From Acidobacteriota bacterium (GTDB taxonomy: Bacteria > Acidobacteriota > Terriglobia > 20CM-2-55-15): a stretch of 64,000 nucleotides of DNA. Under the pieces are notes generated by a model. That model worked only from the letters and a program-made list of their open reading frames with translations. It was not told the origin of the DNA and searched no databases. Position 1 is the stretch's first letter. Every line of letters starts with the position of its first letter. This document shows, one piece after another, positions 37,372-44,090 of the stretch. The stretch spans positions 1 through 64,000 of the forward strand of contig JAJEEE010000056.1 in assembly GCA_022821145.1 (NCBI GenBank). Reading direction: 5' to 3'. The position numbers and the translations under genes were made by a program.

Positions 37372-37385
37372 CGCCGCCGGGCGGC
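37348..37385. repeat. Direct repeat, left copy, bounding the protease block
   Basis: 38 bases that cover the last codons of the 36355 gene (TGGGGCGGCCTCAGCGGCGA...). A copy with 3 mismatches is at 39034-39071. Between the copies lie the protease gene and its small partner. Confidence 0.65.
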
Positions 37386-37612
37386 AGAGGGGGCCCAGCG
37401 GCCCAGGTGCGCCCCGCCGAACATCCGCGGCTTCGACATGATCGACCGGATGCGGCTGTCGGTTGCGATCTTGCCCCGCTCGATCCGACGTAAGAGTTGC
37501 CCGGCACAAGACATCCTGCCTATTCCCTGCTGACGATCGAAACACCGAAGAGATCAACGGCGGGGTAGCAGAGTAACAACGAGGCGTGAGTACAGCAACG
37601 GTCTCGACGAGG

Positions 37613-38575
37613 CTACTGTCGCTGTATCGGGATGGGTAAACCTGGGAAAGGACTTGGCGGGGCCCAGTTTTTCACATACATGCGGTCCAGGTCAGAGTGG
37701 AGGATTTTGCTTGCGGGACCCTTTTCACAGGCGATGGTGAACAGATGATAAAGGGTCAACACGGCTTCTTGAAGCGGCTGGTTGTCTTCAAGATCTTCGA
37801 TCACGACGTTCTGTGAGCGGGCTTCGTTCCGGTCGATACGGCGTCCGTGGCTCTTATGCGTCGCCGCGTCGTTGAAATGCCGGGCTACGGTTCCGGCCAA
37901 AGCGTTGGCGTCGGTGCGGCCGGCGAACATGTAGCGTTCCAACCATTCAGCCACCATGCGCTCGCCATAGTCGAGAGCGTTTCTAGCCTCTTGCAACAGC
38001 GCGGGCCCGATCGTCTGCAAGACCGGAAACCACGCGCCCGCGGCTGCGGCGTTCTCGAGGATTTCTTTCTTCGCTTGATCGAATTGGTCCACGATGGCGC
38101 GGGCGGATTGTGCTCGCTGTCCCATGAGAAATTGCGGATCGATCGGTCCGAGCTGGCTCTGGCGACCCATGACAATTCGGTTGGCGGCCAAGCTGATCAT
38201 CGTGCCGGCCGACATGGCGTACGTGGCCACGATCACCTCGATGTCGTCGAATTTGGACCGCAGGTAGGCGACGATGGTTTCTGCCGCGTTGGTGACGCCC
38301 CCGGGAGAGTGGAGCACGAGCGTCAACCCTTTGGCCCAAGTCATGCCGAACATGACCGACATGAAAGCATTCAGGTCCTCATGCGTAATCTGTAATCGAT
38401 TTGCAGGAGCTTGGGGTTTTTGGAGGAACGCCGAGGCGTATAGGATTACGTGACGATCGCCACGCAACCGTGCGATTTCAGCCAAGTATCTTGCGGATTC
38501 TGTTCGTAGCCAGCGGCTGCGCTCTCGTTCGGGTAGCGCCTCGATCCGATCGACCAAGTCGTTCCACGAGGGCAT
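37613..38575 (-). CDS. Serine dehydrogenase proteinase (SDH/ClpP-crotonase fold)
   Basis: 320 residues. ClpP-class motifs: LVLHSPGGVTNAAETIVAYL (oxyanion region) and VATYAMSAGTMISLAANRIVMGRQSQLGPIDPQ, with the nucleophile Ser in M-S-A-G-T-M. No signal peptide, so cytosolic or membrane-associated. The family is named for a protease acting on serine dehydrogenase. In genomes like this it usually stands apart from that enzyme, so the true target is open. Composition is lower in GC than neighbours. It is 18 bases downstream of a small helical gene. Confidence 0.85.
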   Translation of the reverse strand: MPSWNDLVDRIEALPERERSRWLRTESARYLAEIARLRGDRHVILYASAFLQKPQAPANRLQITHEDLNAFMSVMFGMTWAKGLTLVLHSPGGVTNAAETIVAYLRSKFDDIEVIVATYAMSAGTMISLAANRIVMGRQSQLGPIDPQFLMGQRAQSARAIVDQFDQAKKEILENAAAAGAWFPVLQTIGPALLQEARNALDYGERMVAEWLERYMFAGRTDANALAGTVARHFNDAATHKSHGRRIDRNEARSQNVVIEDLEDNQPLQEAVLTLYHLFTIACEKGPASKILHSDLDRMYVKNWAPPSPFPGLPIPIQRQ

Positions 38576-38593
38576 GTTTCGAGTGCAGAGGAA

Positions 38594-38809
38594 TTATTTT
38601 TCGGGCCAGATGGTCAGGGTCAGCGGAACGTCGGATGGCGGCGGCGCAAGCGAATCCGCCCAGACGCTCGCCAGTGAGGCCGTTTGGCTGATTTTGAGGT
38701 ATTCGTCGTACTGCTTCTCCGCTTGCGCCAACGCGTCGAATACACGCGCATCGTCTGCGGCCACCTTTGCCTTGTCGTCAACGTAAGGCTTCGCGGTTTC
38801 GCCGGCCAT
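38594..38809 (-). CDS. Small helical partner of the protease gene
   Basis: 71 residues from ATG 38809, with AAGGGAG 6 bases upstream (a GTG one codon earlier is less well placed). Charged helix (KAKVAADDARVFDALAQAEKQYDEYLKISQTA) and a Pro-rich, hydrophobic end (PPPSDVPLTLTIWPEK). It starts the two-gene unit with the protease. Unknown; possibly an adaptor or inhibitor. Confidence 0.65.
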   Translation of the reverse strand: MAGETAKPYVDDKAKVAADDARVFDALAQAEKQYDEYLKISQTASLASVWADSLAPPPSDVPLTLTIWPEK

Positions 38810-39033
38810 CACGTACTCCCTTGTGGCGTTTCGTAGAATCGCCGCATCGTTGGGGCGGAGCGGGATCCAATCGCTCAGGATCGCACGATGTGGCGCTACG
38901 TTGTGGATCGTAACACTCTGCCGTGGGATTGTACATGCGAGGCACGGCGTCGCGACGCACTCGATGCGTTCCCGTAGGCGAGGCGCGATGACGCCCCAGA
39001 AGCTCGCTCTCGGCCAAGAAAGACCGAGGGCCC

Positions 39034-39071
39034 TGGGGCGGACTCAGCGGCGACTAGCGGCGCCGGGCGGC
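39034..39071. repeat. Direct repeat, right copy
   Basis: Matches 37348-37385 at 35 of 38 positions. It reads PWGGLSGD-stop on the plus strand, as at the end of the 36355 gene, although the codons upstream bear no similarity, and it also encodes the 3' end of the ASCH gene on the minus strand. Confidence 0.65.
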
Positions 39072-39382
39072 TGTCCGGGCCAGCCGGGGTCCATCGGCCG
39101 GCGCTCGCCCCGGATGTAGTGGAACTCGATGAAGTAGACCGTCGTCCCCGCGCCGTGCCGCGCGGTCTTCAGCAGGTCGTCGACACTGTCGAATCCCGAC
39201 TCGACGGCCATGGCCTCGGTGATGTCGCCGATCCCGATCTCCCGGATCGACGTCACGACGACTTGCCCGTGCCCCAGCCGGTAACGGCCGCCCACTTTGA
39301 CGTGCGGCCATCGCCAGATGCGGATGCTGGTGGTGATCTCGCCGCGCTGGATGCGGCGCCTCAGCTTCTTGGCGAATACCAT
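39044..39382 (-). CDS. ASCH-domain (PUA-like) protein
   Basis: 112 residues from ATG 39382. The ASCH fold is seen in AKKLRRRIQRGEITTSIRIWRWPHVKVGGRYRLG, VVVTSIREIGIGDIT and AVESGFDSVDDLLKTARHG. ASCH domains resemble PUA/EVE domains and bind RNA or act as small nucleases/hydrolases. It lies 20 bases downstream of the ferredoxin-MBL gene and is probably cotranscribed. The C-terminal Pro/Gly tail overlaps the direct repeat at 39034. Confidence 0.75.
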   Translation of the reverse strand: MVFAKKLRRRIQRGEITTSIRIWRWPHVKVGGRYRLGHGQVVVTSIREIGIGDITEAMAVESGFDSVDDLLKTARHGAGTTVYFIEFHYIRGERRPMDPGWPGQPPGAASRR

Positions 39383-39402
39383 GATGCAGCCGGTCCGCCG
39401 CC

Positions 39403-40269
39403 TCAGGCGACGGACCGCATCCACTCCACGCACGCCCGCATGCGGTCAGCCATGTCGTCCGCCGGATAATGGGCCGGCCGGCCGTGGCCGGGCAGCACCC
39501 ACTCGAACCGGTAGTCCCGGAGCCGCTCCATCGAGCGGATCGTCTCCGGCCAGGAGTACCAGTTGTGGCGGCGGAACGCCACCAGGCGTCCGTAGGACGG
39601 CGACCACGCCAGGTGGTCGCCCGTGAACAGGAAGCGCTCCTTGTAGAGAAGCACCATGTGGCCGCGCGTGTGCCCCGGCGTGGGAATGGCCAACAGGCCG
39701 GGTCCCAGCTCCACGGGCGCGCCGCCCTCGAGCCGGCGCTCGGCGTCGATGCGGCCGGCTTCATGGCGATGGATCACGCGCTCGCAGCCGAAACGGGCGT
39801 GGAACCGCGCGTGGTCGGCCACGTCGTCCCGGTGCGTCAGGAACATCGTTCGCACGCCGCCCAACGCCTCGATGCGGCGGATGAGCGCGCCGGCGAAACG
39901 CGGCGAGTCGACCAGGACGTTGCCCTCGGGACGGACGATCAGGTAGCTCCGCCCCCCGAAGGAGCGGCGCGACGCGAACCCGCAGAAATGGACGTCGCCG
40001 TCGATGAGTTCCGGATAGGCCGCCGCGGCCCGGCGGAAATCCGCCGCACGGCGCGTCCCGATCGATCCCGTCGGACAGACCACGAGCGCCCGGGCGGCGT
40101 CGAACCGCGCCGTCTCGGTGTCGGGCTGCGCCCGGACCACCGAGTAGCCGTCCCGCTGGACGAAGACCTCCGGGGCGATCTGCCGGCACAGGTCGCAGTC
40201 GATGCACGAATCGTCGACGAAGAAATCGCCGGCGGCGTTCCCCTTCAGGCTGCGCGCGGGATCAGCCAT
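39403..40269 (-). CDS. Ferredoxin-metallo-beta-lactamase fold fusion hydrolase
   Basis: 288 residues. The N-terminus is a [4Fe-4S] ferredoxin-like domain: CIDCDLC (Cys22, 25, 28) and Cys65 in VVCPTGSI. Then an MBL domain with FLTHRDDVADH (variant of HxHxDH), TPGHTRGHMVLL, FTGDHLAW and LPGHGRP metal motifs. Several acidobacterial and cyanobacterial proteins show this fusion. An oxidative or hydrolytic activity with electron input is likely; substrate unknown. Cytosolic. Confidence 0.82.
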   Translation of the reverse strand: MADPARSLKGNAAGDFFVDDSCIDCDLCRQIAPEVFVQRDGYSVVRAQPDTETARFDAARALVVCPTGSIGTRRAADFRRAAAAYPELIDGDVHFCGFASRRSFGGRSYLIVRPEGNVLVDSPRFAGALIRRIEALGGVRTMFLTHRDDVADHARFHARFGCERVIHRHEAGRIDAERRLEGGAPVELGPGLLAIPTPGHTRGHMVLLYKERFLFTGDHLAWSPSYGRLVAFRRHNWYSWPETIRSMERLRDYRFEWVLPGHGRPAHYPADDMADRMRACVEWMRSVA

Positions 40270-40316
40270 TGGCCCCGGCGGTCGGTCGAATCGACGTCCA
40301 CATGGTGTGGGCGATG

Positions 40317-40730
40317 TTAACACCCCACGACCCGGGCGTGACCCCGGGCGCCGTACTCCAGGATCCCGGCGTCGCGCGTCGCCAGGACGTAGTCGAAAGC
40401 GCGCGCCGTGGCGATGATGATGCGATCCGCTGGATCGGCGGGCGGTTTTCCCGGCAGGCTGGCCGACGCGATCAGCACGGACGCAGGCATCGCGGCCAGC
40501 GCCACGGACGGCAATCCGCAGAATCGTTGGAACCACAGGGCGGGATCGAGCGCCAGCGAGATCTTGTCCTTCGCCGCGAGCGTCGCGATTTCCCAGGCCG
40601 TGATGGGGGACACGAACAGGGTGGCGCCGCGCCGGTAGGCGTCCTGGAGTTCGCTGGCGGCCGGCTCGCGCAAGGGATCGTCGTGGGCCATCCAGATGAC
40701 GGCGCACGTATCGAGCAGGTAGTCGTTCAC
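40317..40730 (-). CDS. PIN-domain toxin (VapC family)
   Basis: 137 residues from a GTG. Motifs: LLDTCAVIWMAHDD (first Asp), SPITAWEIATLA (Glu), DPADRIIIATARAFDYVLATRD (last Asp pair). Expected to be a Mg-dependent ribonuclease. It lies 7 bases after the antitoxin-like gene. The layout antitoxin-PIN is the typical VapBC order. Confidence 0.85.
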   Translation of the reverse strand: MNDYLLDTCAVIWMAHDDPLREPAASELQDAYRRGATLFVSPITAWEIATLAAKDKISLALDPALWFQRFCGLPSVALAAMPASVLIASASLPGKPPADPADRIIIATARAFDYVLATRDAGILEYGARGHARVVGC

Positions 40731-40737
40731 CGGGGCG

Positions 40738-41142
40738 CTACCGCGCGGCGTTCCAGTCGTCGCCGGTCGGATCCGTCAGGCTCGCGCCGGGCGATATCGT
40801 CACGGTATCCTTCAACGCGCCGAAGATGTCCGCCAGTGAACCGGTCCGTTCCGCCGTGGAGGCCTCGCCGGCGGAACCCGGAACCGGCGCATCCGGCGCA
40901 GCCTTCCGGAACACGAGCGCGCGTTTCTCCATGTCGACCTTCTCGGTTCGGTATCCGGCGGCGAGCCAGGCCTTCGTCATGACCCAGTTGCCGGCGTTGT
41001 TCGACCACAACGCGCGGTGCCTGAACGCGGCCGGCGGCAGCCGCACGCCGATGAGGCGCTCGATGTCCTGGAACGTCATGGGCAGGCGGGCGCGGCCCGA
41101 GTCGCGCAGGTGAGCCTCCAGCGGCGCATACTTGCTCTTCAT
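40738..41142 (-). CDS. Unusual antitoxin-like protein: DUF7662-like head with antitoxin tail
   Basis: 134 residues. The N-terminal 65 residues (KYAPLEAHLRDSGRARLPMTFQDIERLIGVRLPPAAFRH then RALWSNNAGNW) resemble DUF7662, not a usual antitoxin DNA-binding fold. The C-terminal tail (DIFGALKDTVTISPG...DPTGDDWNAAR) resembles the toxin-binding tails of Phd/VapB proteins. It is 7 bases before the PIN gene. Likely the cognate antitoxin with an unorthodox DNA- or RNA-binding head; family name from memory. Confidence 0.6.
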   Translation of the reverse strand: MKSKYAPLEAHLRDSGRARLPMTFQDIERLIGVRLPPAAFRHRALWSNNAGNWVMTKAWLAAGYRTEKVDMEKRALVFRKAAPDAPVPGSAGEASTAERTGSLADIFGALKDTVTISPGASLTDPTGDDWNAAR

Positions 41143-41341
41143 GACGATGCGTCCTTCAGCCACGGGGCGTGACTGGATCGCGTCTGGCCGCCAAGAACCA
41201 CGAGCTTCTCACGAATCGCGAATACGACTCGACACTCCGTCGGGCGGCGCCTGCGGACGCCCGCGAATCTTGCCCGTTCCGGCTCCTTGGTCGTCCTGAC
41301 AACTACTAGAAAGCCTACTGTGTGGCTATATGGCCGTCAAG

Positions 41342-41375
41342 TTGTCGTCCGCGGACAGTTGTCGTCCGCGGACAG
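41342..41375. repeat. 17-bp direct tandem repeat
   Basis: TTGTCGTCCGCGGACAG occurs twice in a row (41342-41358, 41359-41375) just in front of the higB remnant. Each copy contains the palindrome GTCCGCGGAC. It may be a duplicated operator or a replication slippage. Confidence 0.75.
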
Positions 41376-41380
41376 CAGAG

Positions 41381-41503
41381 AAGGTCGATCGGATGCTGGC
41401 CCGCCTCGACGCGATGGCCGAGCCGGAGAACGTGGACCGGCCGCGGTGTCTCGTGCACGGTCGTGGAGAGTGACCGCGCAGGTGTCTGGTCGAGTACCAT
41501 TAG
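41381..41503 (+). pseudogene. higB toxin remnant
   Basis: One frame reads [21 protein letters not shown] then VHGRGE-stop, then after four codons LVEYH-stop. This matches the middle (R-L-x-x-L-x-A-x-x-x-P-E-D) and the last residues (...V-x-Y-H) of HigB/RelE-type toxins, with the core between them missing and an internal TGA at 41471. The intact higA begins 20 bases later. No start codon for a full toxin is seen. Confidence 0.65.
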
Positions 41504-41522
41504 GGAGAAAGGGGGATCTGGC

Positions 41523-41804
41523 ATGCCGATGAAGAACCCGCCGCATCCCGGCTCGTCCGTCCGCCGTGATTGTCTGGAACCTCTGGGTTTGGGCGTGACC
41601 GAAGCGTCCGAACGCCTCGGTGTCAGCCGAAAGCAGTTGTCCGACGTGGTCAATGGTCGTTCCGGCATATCGCCGGAAATGGCCATCCGCCTCGACAAGG
41701 CATTCGGCGGCGGCGCCGATACCTGGTACAGCTTGCAGGCCGCCTATGACCGTAGACACTCGGCGACATCAAGATGCAACGCATCACGGGCGCGCAGTGA
41801 TTAG
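41523..41804 (+). CDS. higA: HigA-type antitoxin (XRE family), orphan
   Basis: 93 residues. [41 protein letters not shown] is the HigA helix-turn-helix region; [27 protein letters not shown] completes it. The opening [10 protein letters not shown] is typical of the family. GGGAGAAAGGGGG lies upstream. Its toxin partner is ruined (41381-41503), so this would act only as a DNA-binding regulator or anti-addiction factor. Confidence 0.85.
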   Translation: MPMKNPPHPGSSVRRDCLEPLGLGVTEASERLGVSRKQLSDVVNGRSGISPEMAIRLDKAFGGGADTWYSLQAAYDRRHSATSRCNASRARSD

Positions 41805-41861
41805 ATGTCGACCGTCGCGAGTTTCGGGCAAACTCTGAACTCGTACGCTAGTGTCACCACG

Positions 41862-42860
41862 CTACTTGTCCAAGTTGGCCGCCACAGCCATCGCCATTCT
41901 GCGGAGCAGTTCCTTAAGTTCACGCCCTTTAAGGATCGTTACGCCATCGATCTCCGGCGGCAGCCTGTCCCCAACATGTTCGCCCGTCAATACGACGATC
42001 TTCTCGATGATGCGGAGCCCGTCGCGCAAGGGCTTCCACCCTTCGTCCGCTTTCTTGACCTGTTCGACGGCGTCCGTAACGTGTTCTGCGGTGCCCTGCC
42101 AATCTTTTACTTGTAGGGCGATTCCGTAGGAAACGGTCGGTAGTGGCCCCGACATCGTGATCAATATATCCGTGCCGTGAATCGCTTCGCTCGGTCCGCT
42201 TGTTTTTTCGACATGATGGTTCGGAAACAGTGCACTTAACCCGGCTACTAGGGCGTATTCCCATTCGGCGGCGGCGAACTGCTTCGACAACGCTCGGTGA
42301 ACTTTGGTTCCTAATTGATCGTTGAGCGATGCGACGACAGAGATCAAGTGTTTCGTGAAACGTTCGTCCCAGTCCTGATCCGATATCAGCTCGTTGGCGG
42401 GGCGTCTGACCAGGTCTTCGACAGAGTCAGCGCAATCGCTCATGTCCCAAAAACGAGATCGACACTTGAGGGTGGTTCTCACGTCGGCGGCAACGTTCTG
42501 ATTCTGACGGTGAAAGTGCCCACTTTTCTCTGCTGGAAACTGATGACCGTAGTCGCCAAAGTCCTTGTGGATGTCGAACCGGTAACCCTTGTCCCAATCC
42601 TCAGTGGCGCGGGCGATCGTGACGCTTTCCCAGTCGGGAATCCGGGGAATCAAGATAATGTCGCCCTTTTTCACGGATTCGAACATCCGCAGATTCGCGC
42701 GCTGCTCTCTCGGACGTGTAGCCACGTCCAATGTTCGAAGATTCTGGCTCTTATCGTATCCCCACCCCTGCCTGAGTACACCGTGCTCGCGCAATTCGCG
42801 AACATAGAAATCAGGATAACCTTCACTGTCAACGTCGATTCGAAAACCCCAATAGGACAT
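41862..42860 (-). CDS. Putative modification-sensing nuclease: PUA/EVE-like head, PD-(D/E)xK tail
   Basis: 332 residues from ATG 42860 (GGAGGG 8 bases upstream). N-terminal part (1-110): MSYWGFRIDVDSEGYPDFYV, LRQGWGYDKSQNLR, SVKKGDIILIPRIPDW, ATEDWDKGYRFDI and DYGHQFPA. The pattern suggests a PUA/EVE-like reader of modified bases. C-terminal part (160-320): FAAAEWEYALVAGL (Glu201), IHGTDILITM (Asp231) and YGIALQVKDW (Gln250-x-Lys252), the E...D...QxK core of Mrr-type PD-(D/E)xK nucleases. The gene is clearly more AT-rich than the region. Downstream of the WYL regulator by 168 bases on the same strand. Function inferred; no exact family recalled. Confidence 0.6.
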   Translation of the reverse strand: MSYWGFRIDVDSEGYPDFYVRELREHGVLRQGWGYDKSQNLRTLDVATRPREQRANLRMFESVKKGDIILIPRIPDWESVTIARATEDWDKGYRFDIHKDFGDYGHQFPAEKSGHFHRQNQNVAADVRTTLKCRSRFWDMSDCADSVEDLVRRPANELISDQDWDERFTKHLISVVASLNDQLGTKVHRALSKQFAAAEWEYALVAGLSALFPNHHVEKTSGPSEAIHGTDILITMSGPLPTVSYGIALQVKDWQGTAEHVTDAVEQVKKADEGWKPLRDGLRIIEKIVVLTGEHVGDRLPPEIDGVTILKGRELKELLRRMAMAVAANLDK

Positions 42861-43028
42861 CTTGACCACCCTCCGTTGGTAACAACGTGACGACGCCTTC
42901 TGCTCCGGTGCGGCGGCACACGTCGAATCGGGACAGCTTGCACGACTGTGATCTTCCGAAGCAACTACCTAAAGTGACGGCGAGAAGGGGTCGACATCGT
43001 CGCGCGGGAAGGCTCACACAGTCTCGCG

Positions 43029-44072
43029 TTATGAAGCGCCTGTTTCGCGTCCCTCGGCGCGCCCACCCGACTCATACATTCCCGCCAGCCGCCAAGCCTC
43101 AGCGGCGAATTCCTCCCGCAACGACGCCGGTTCGAGCACCTCCACCAGGCTCCCGAACCGCCGCAGCCACCAGCGCAACTCGGACGTATCGTCCACGGTC
43201 GCTTCGACCAGCACCTTCCCGTCGTCGGTCTCCGTCGCGCGGTGATCCTCGGACAGTCGGCTCTCGGTGAGGTGCGCGCCGGCCGCCGAATCGAACAGCG
43301 CGCGCAACCGCAGCTTGTCGGCGCTGTCGGGATAGGCGAACGCGCCGTCGGAGGCGAGATGCGCCTCCAGGCGGAAATCCCGCAGACGTCTCGCCGGCTC
43401 TTCGATCAAGCGAGGTTCGCTCATCCGGTGCAGCACATAGTGGCGGACGTCTTCGTAGTCCCAGGCGGTCGCGAGCAGATAGACGATGCCGGTTCGAACG
43501 ACGATGGCCTGCGGACTCAGGAGCATGGGCCTGGGTTTCTCGTCGTACTTGCCGCGGTACAGGACCTCGATCTTCCGATCGGTCCTCAGCGCTTCGTAGA
43601 CCGTTTCCTGCACGTCCGCGGGAATGGGCGGCGGTATCAGCGCCGGGCCCGGCGTGATGATCGCCGCTCGGTCCTTCCAGGATCCCAACTCGGTCCCCCG
43701 GAGTATCCGGTCGGCGTGCTTGAAATACGGGTCGAGCACGCGCAGTGTCGCCGGCGGCATGATCGACTTCAGGTATTCGGCCGCCAGGCGCAGCACGAAG
43801 GCCGTCGGCGCCGTCATCGCTGGAATCTGTGTCAGGGCGTCCGGGTCCAGCCACGACCAATAGTTGGTGCGGCCGCGCGTGTCCGAGGCGATCGGGAAGA
43901 TCCGGGACAGGCTTTCCAGGCTTCGCTGTACGGAGCGGACGCTGACGGCGAAGTTCGGATCCTTGTCCCGCAGCGCCTCCATGATCTGCCGCGTGCTCTT
44001 GCGATGCGGCGGCGCCGGGATGGCCGTCAGCATCGCGACGTGGCGAAGCGTCGTCTCCGTTGCGGTTCGCAT
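43029..44072 (-). CDS. WYL-domain transcriptional regulator
   Basis: 347 residues. An N-terminal winged helix (about 1-70: ...STRQIMEALRDKD...VSVRSVQRSLESLSRIFPI) is followed by a WYL domain (about 150-245: KIEVLYRGKYDEKPRPMLLSPQAIVVRTGIVYLLA and HYVLHRMSEPRL). A WCX-like C-terminus has LRWWLRRFGSLVEVLEPASLREEF. Such regulators often control phage-defence operons and respond to nucleic acid ligands. It starts 18 bases after the AAA+ gene, so the two are one unit. Confidence 0.85.
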   Translation of the reverse strand: MRTATETTLRHVAMLTAIPAPPHRKSTRQIMEALRDKDPNFAVSVRSVQRSLESLSRIFPIASDTRGRTNYWSWLDPDALTQIPAMTAPTAFVLRLAAEYLKSIMPPATLRVLDPYFKHADRILRGTELGSWKDRAAIITPGPALIPPPIPADVQETVYEALRTDRKIEVLYRGKYDEKPRPMLLSPQAIVVRTGIVYLLATAWDYEDVRHYVLHRMSEPRLIEEPARRLRDFRLEAHLASDGAFAYPDSADKLRLRALFDSAAGAHLTESRLSEDHRATETDDGKVLVEATVDDTSELRWWLRRFGSLVEVLEPASLREEFAAEAWRLAGMYESGGRAEGRETGAS

Positions 44073-44090
44073 GCGTCATTCTATTCCGGC

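Noticed and set aside
35281-37557. Long minus-strand frame opposite the membrane and NTF2-like genes
   Set aside because: Shadow composition; both plus-strand genes have signal or membrane segments and ribosome sites.
41342-41375. CRISPR-like repeat
   Set aside because: Only two adjacent 17-bp copies with no spacer; no cas gene anywhere in the window.
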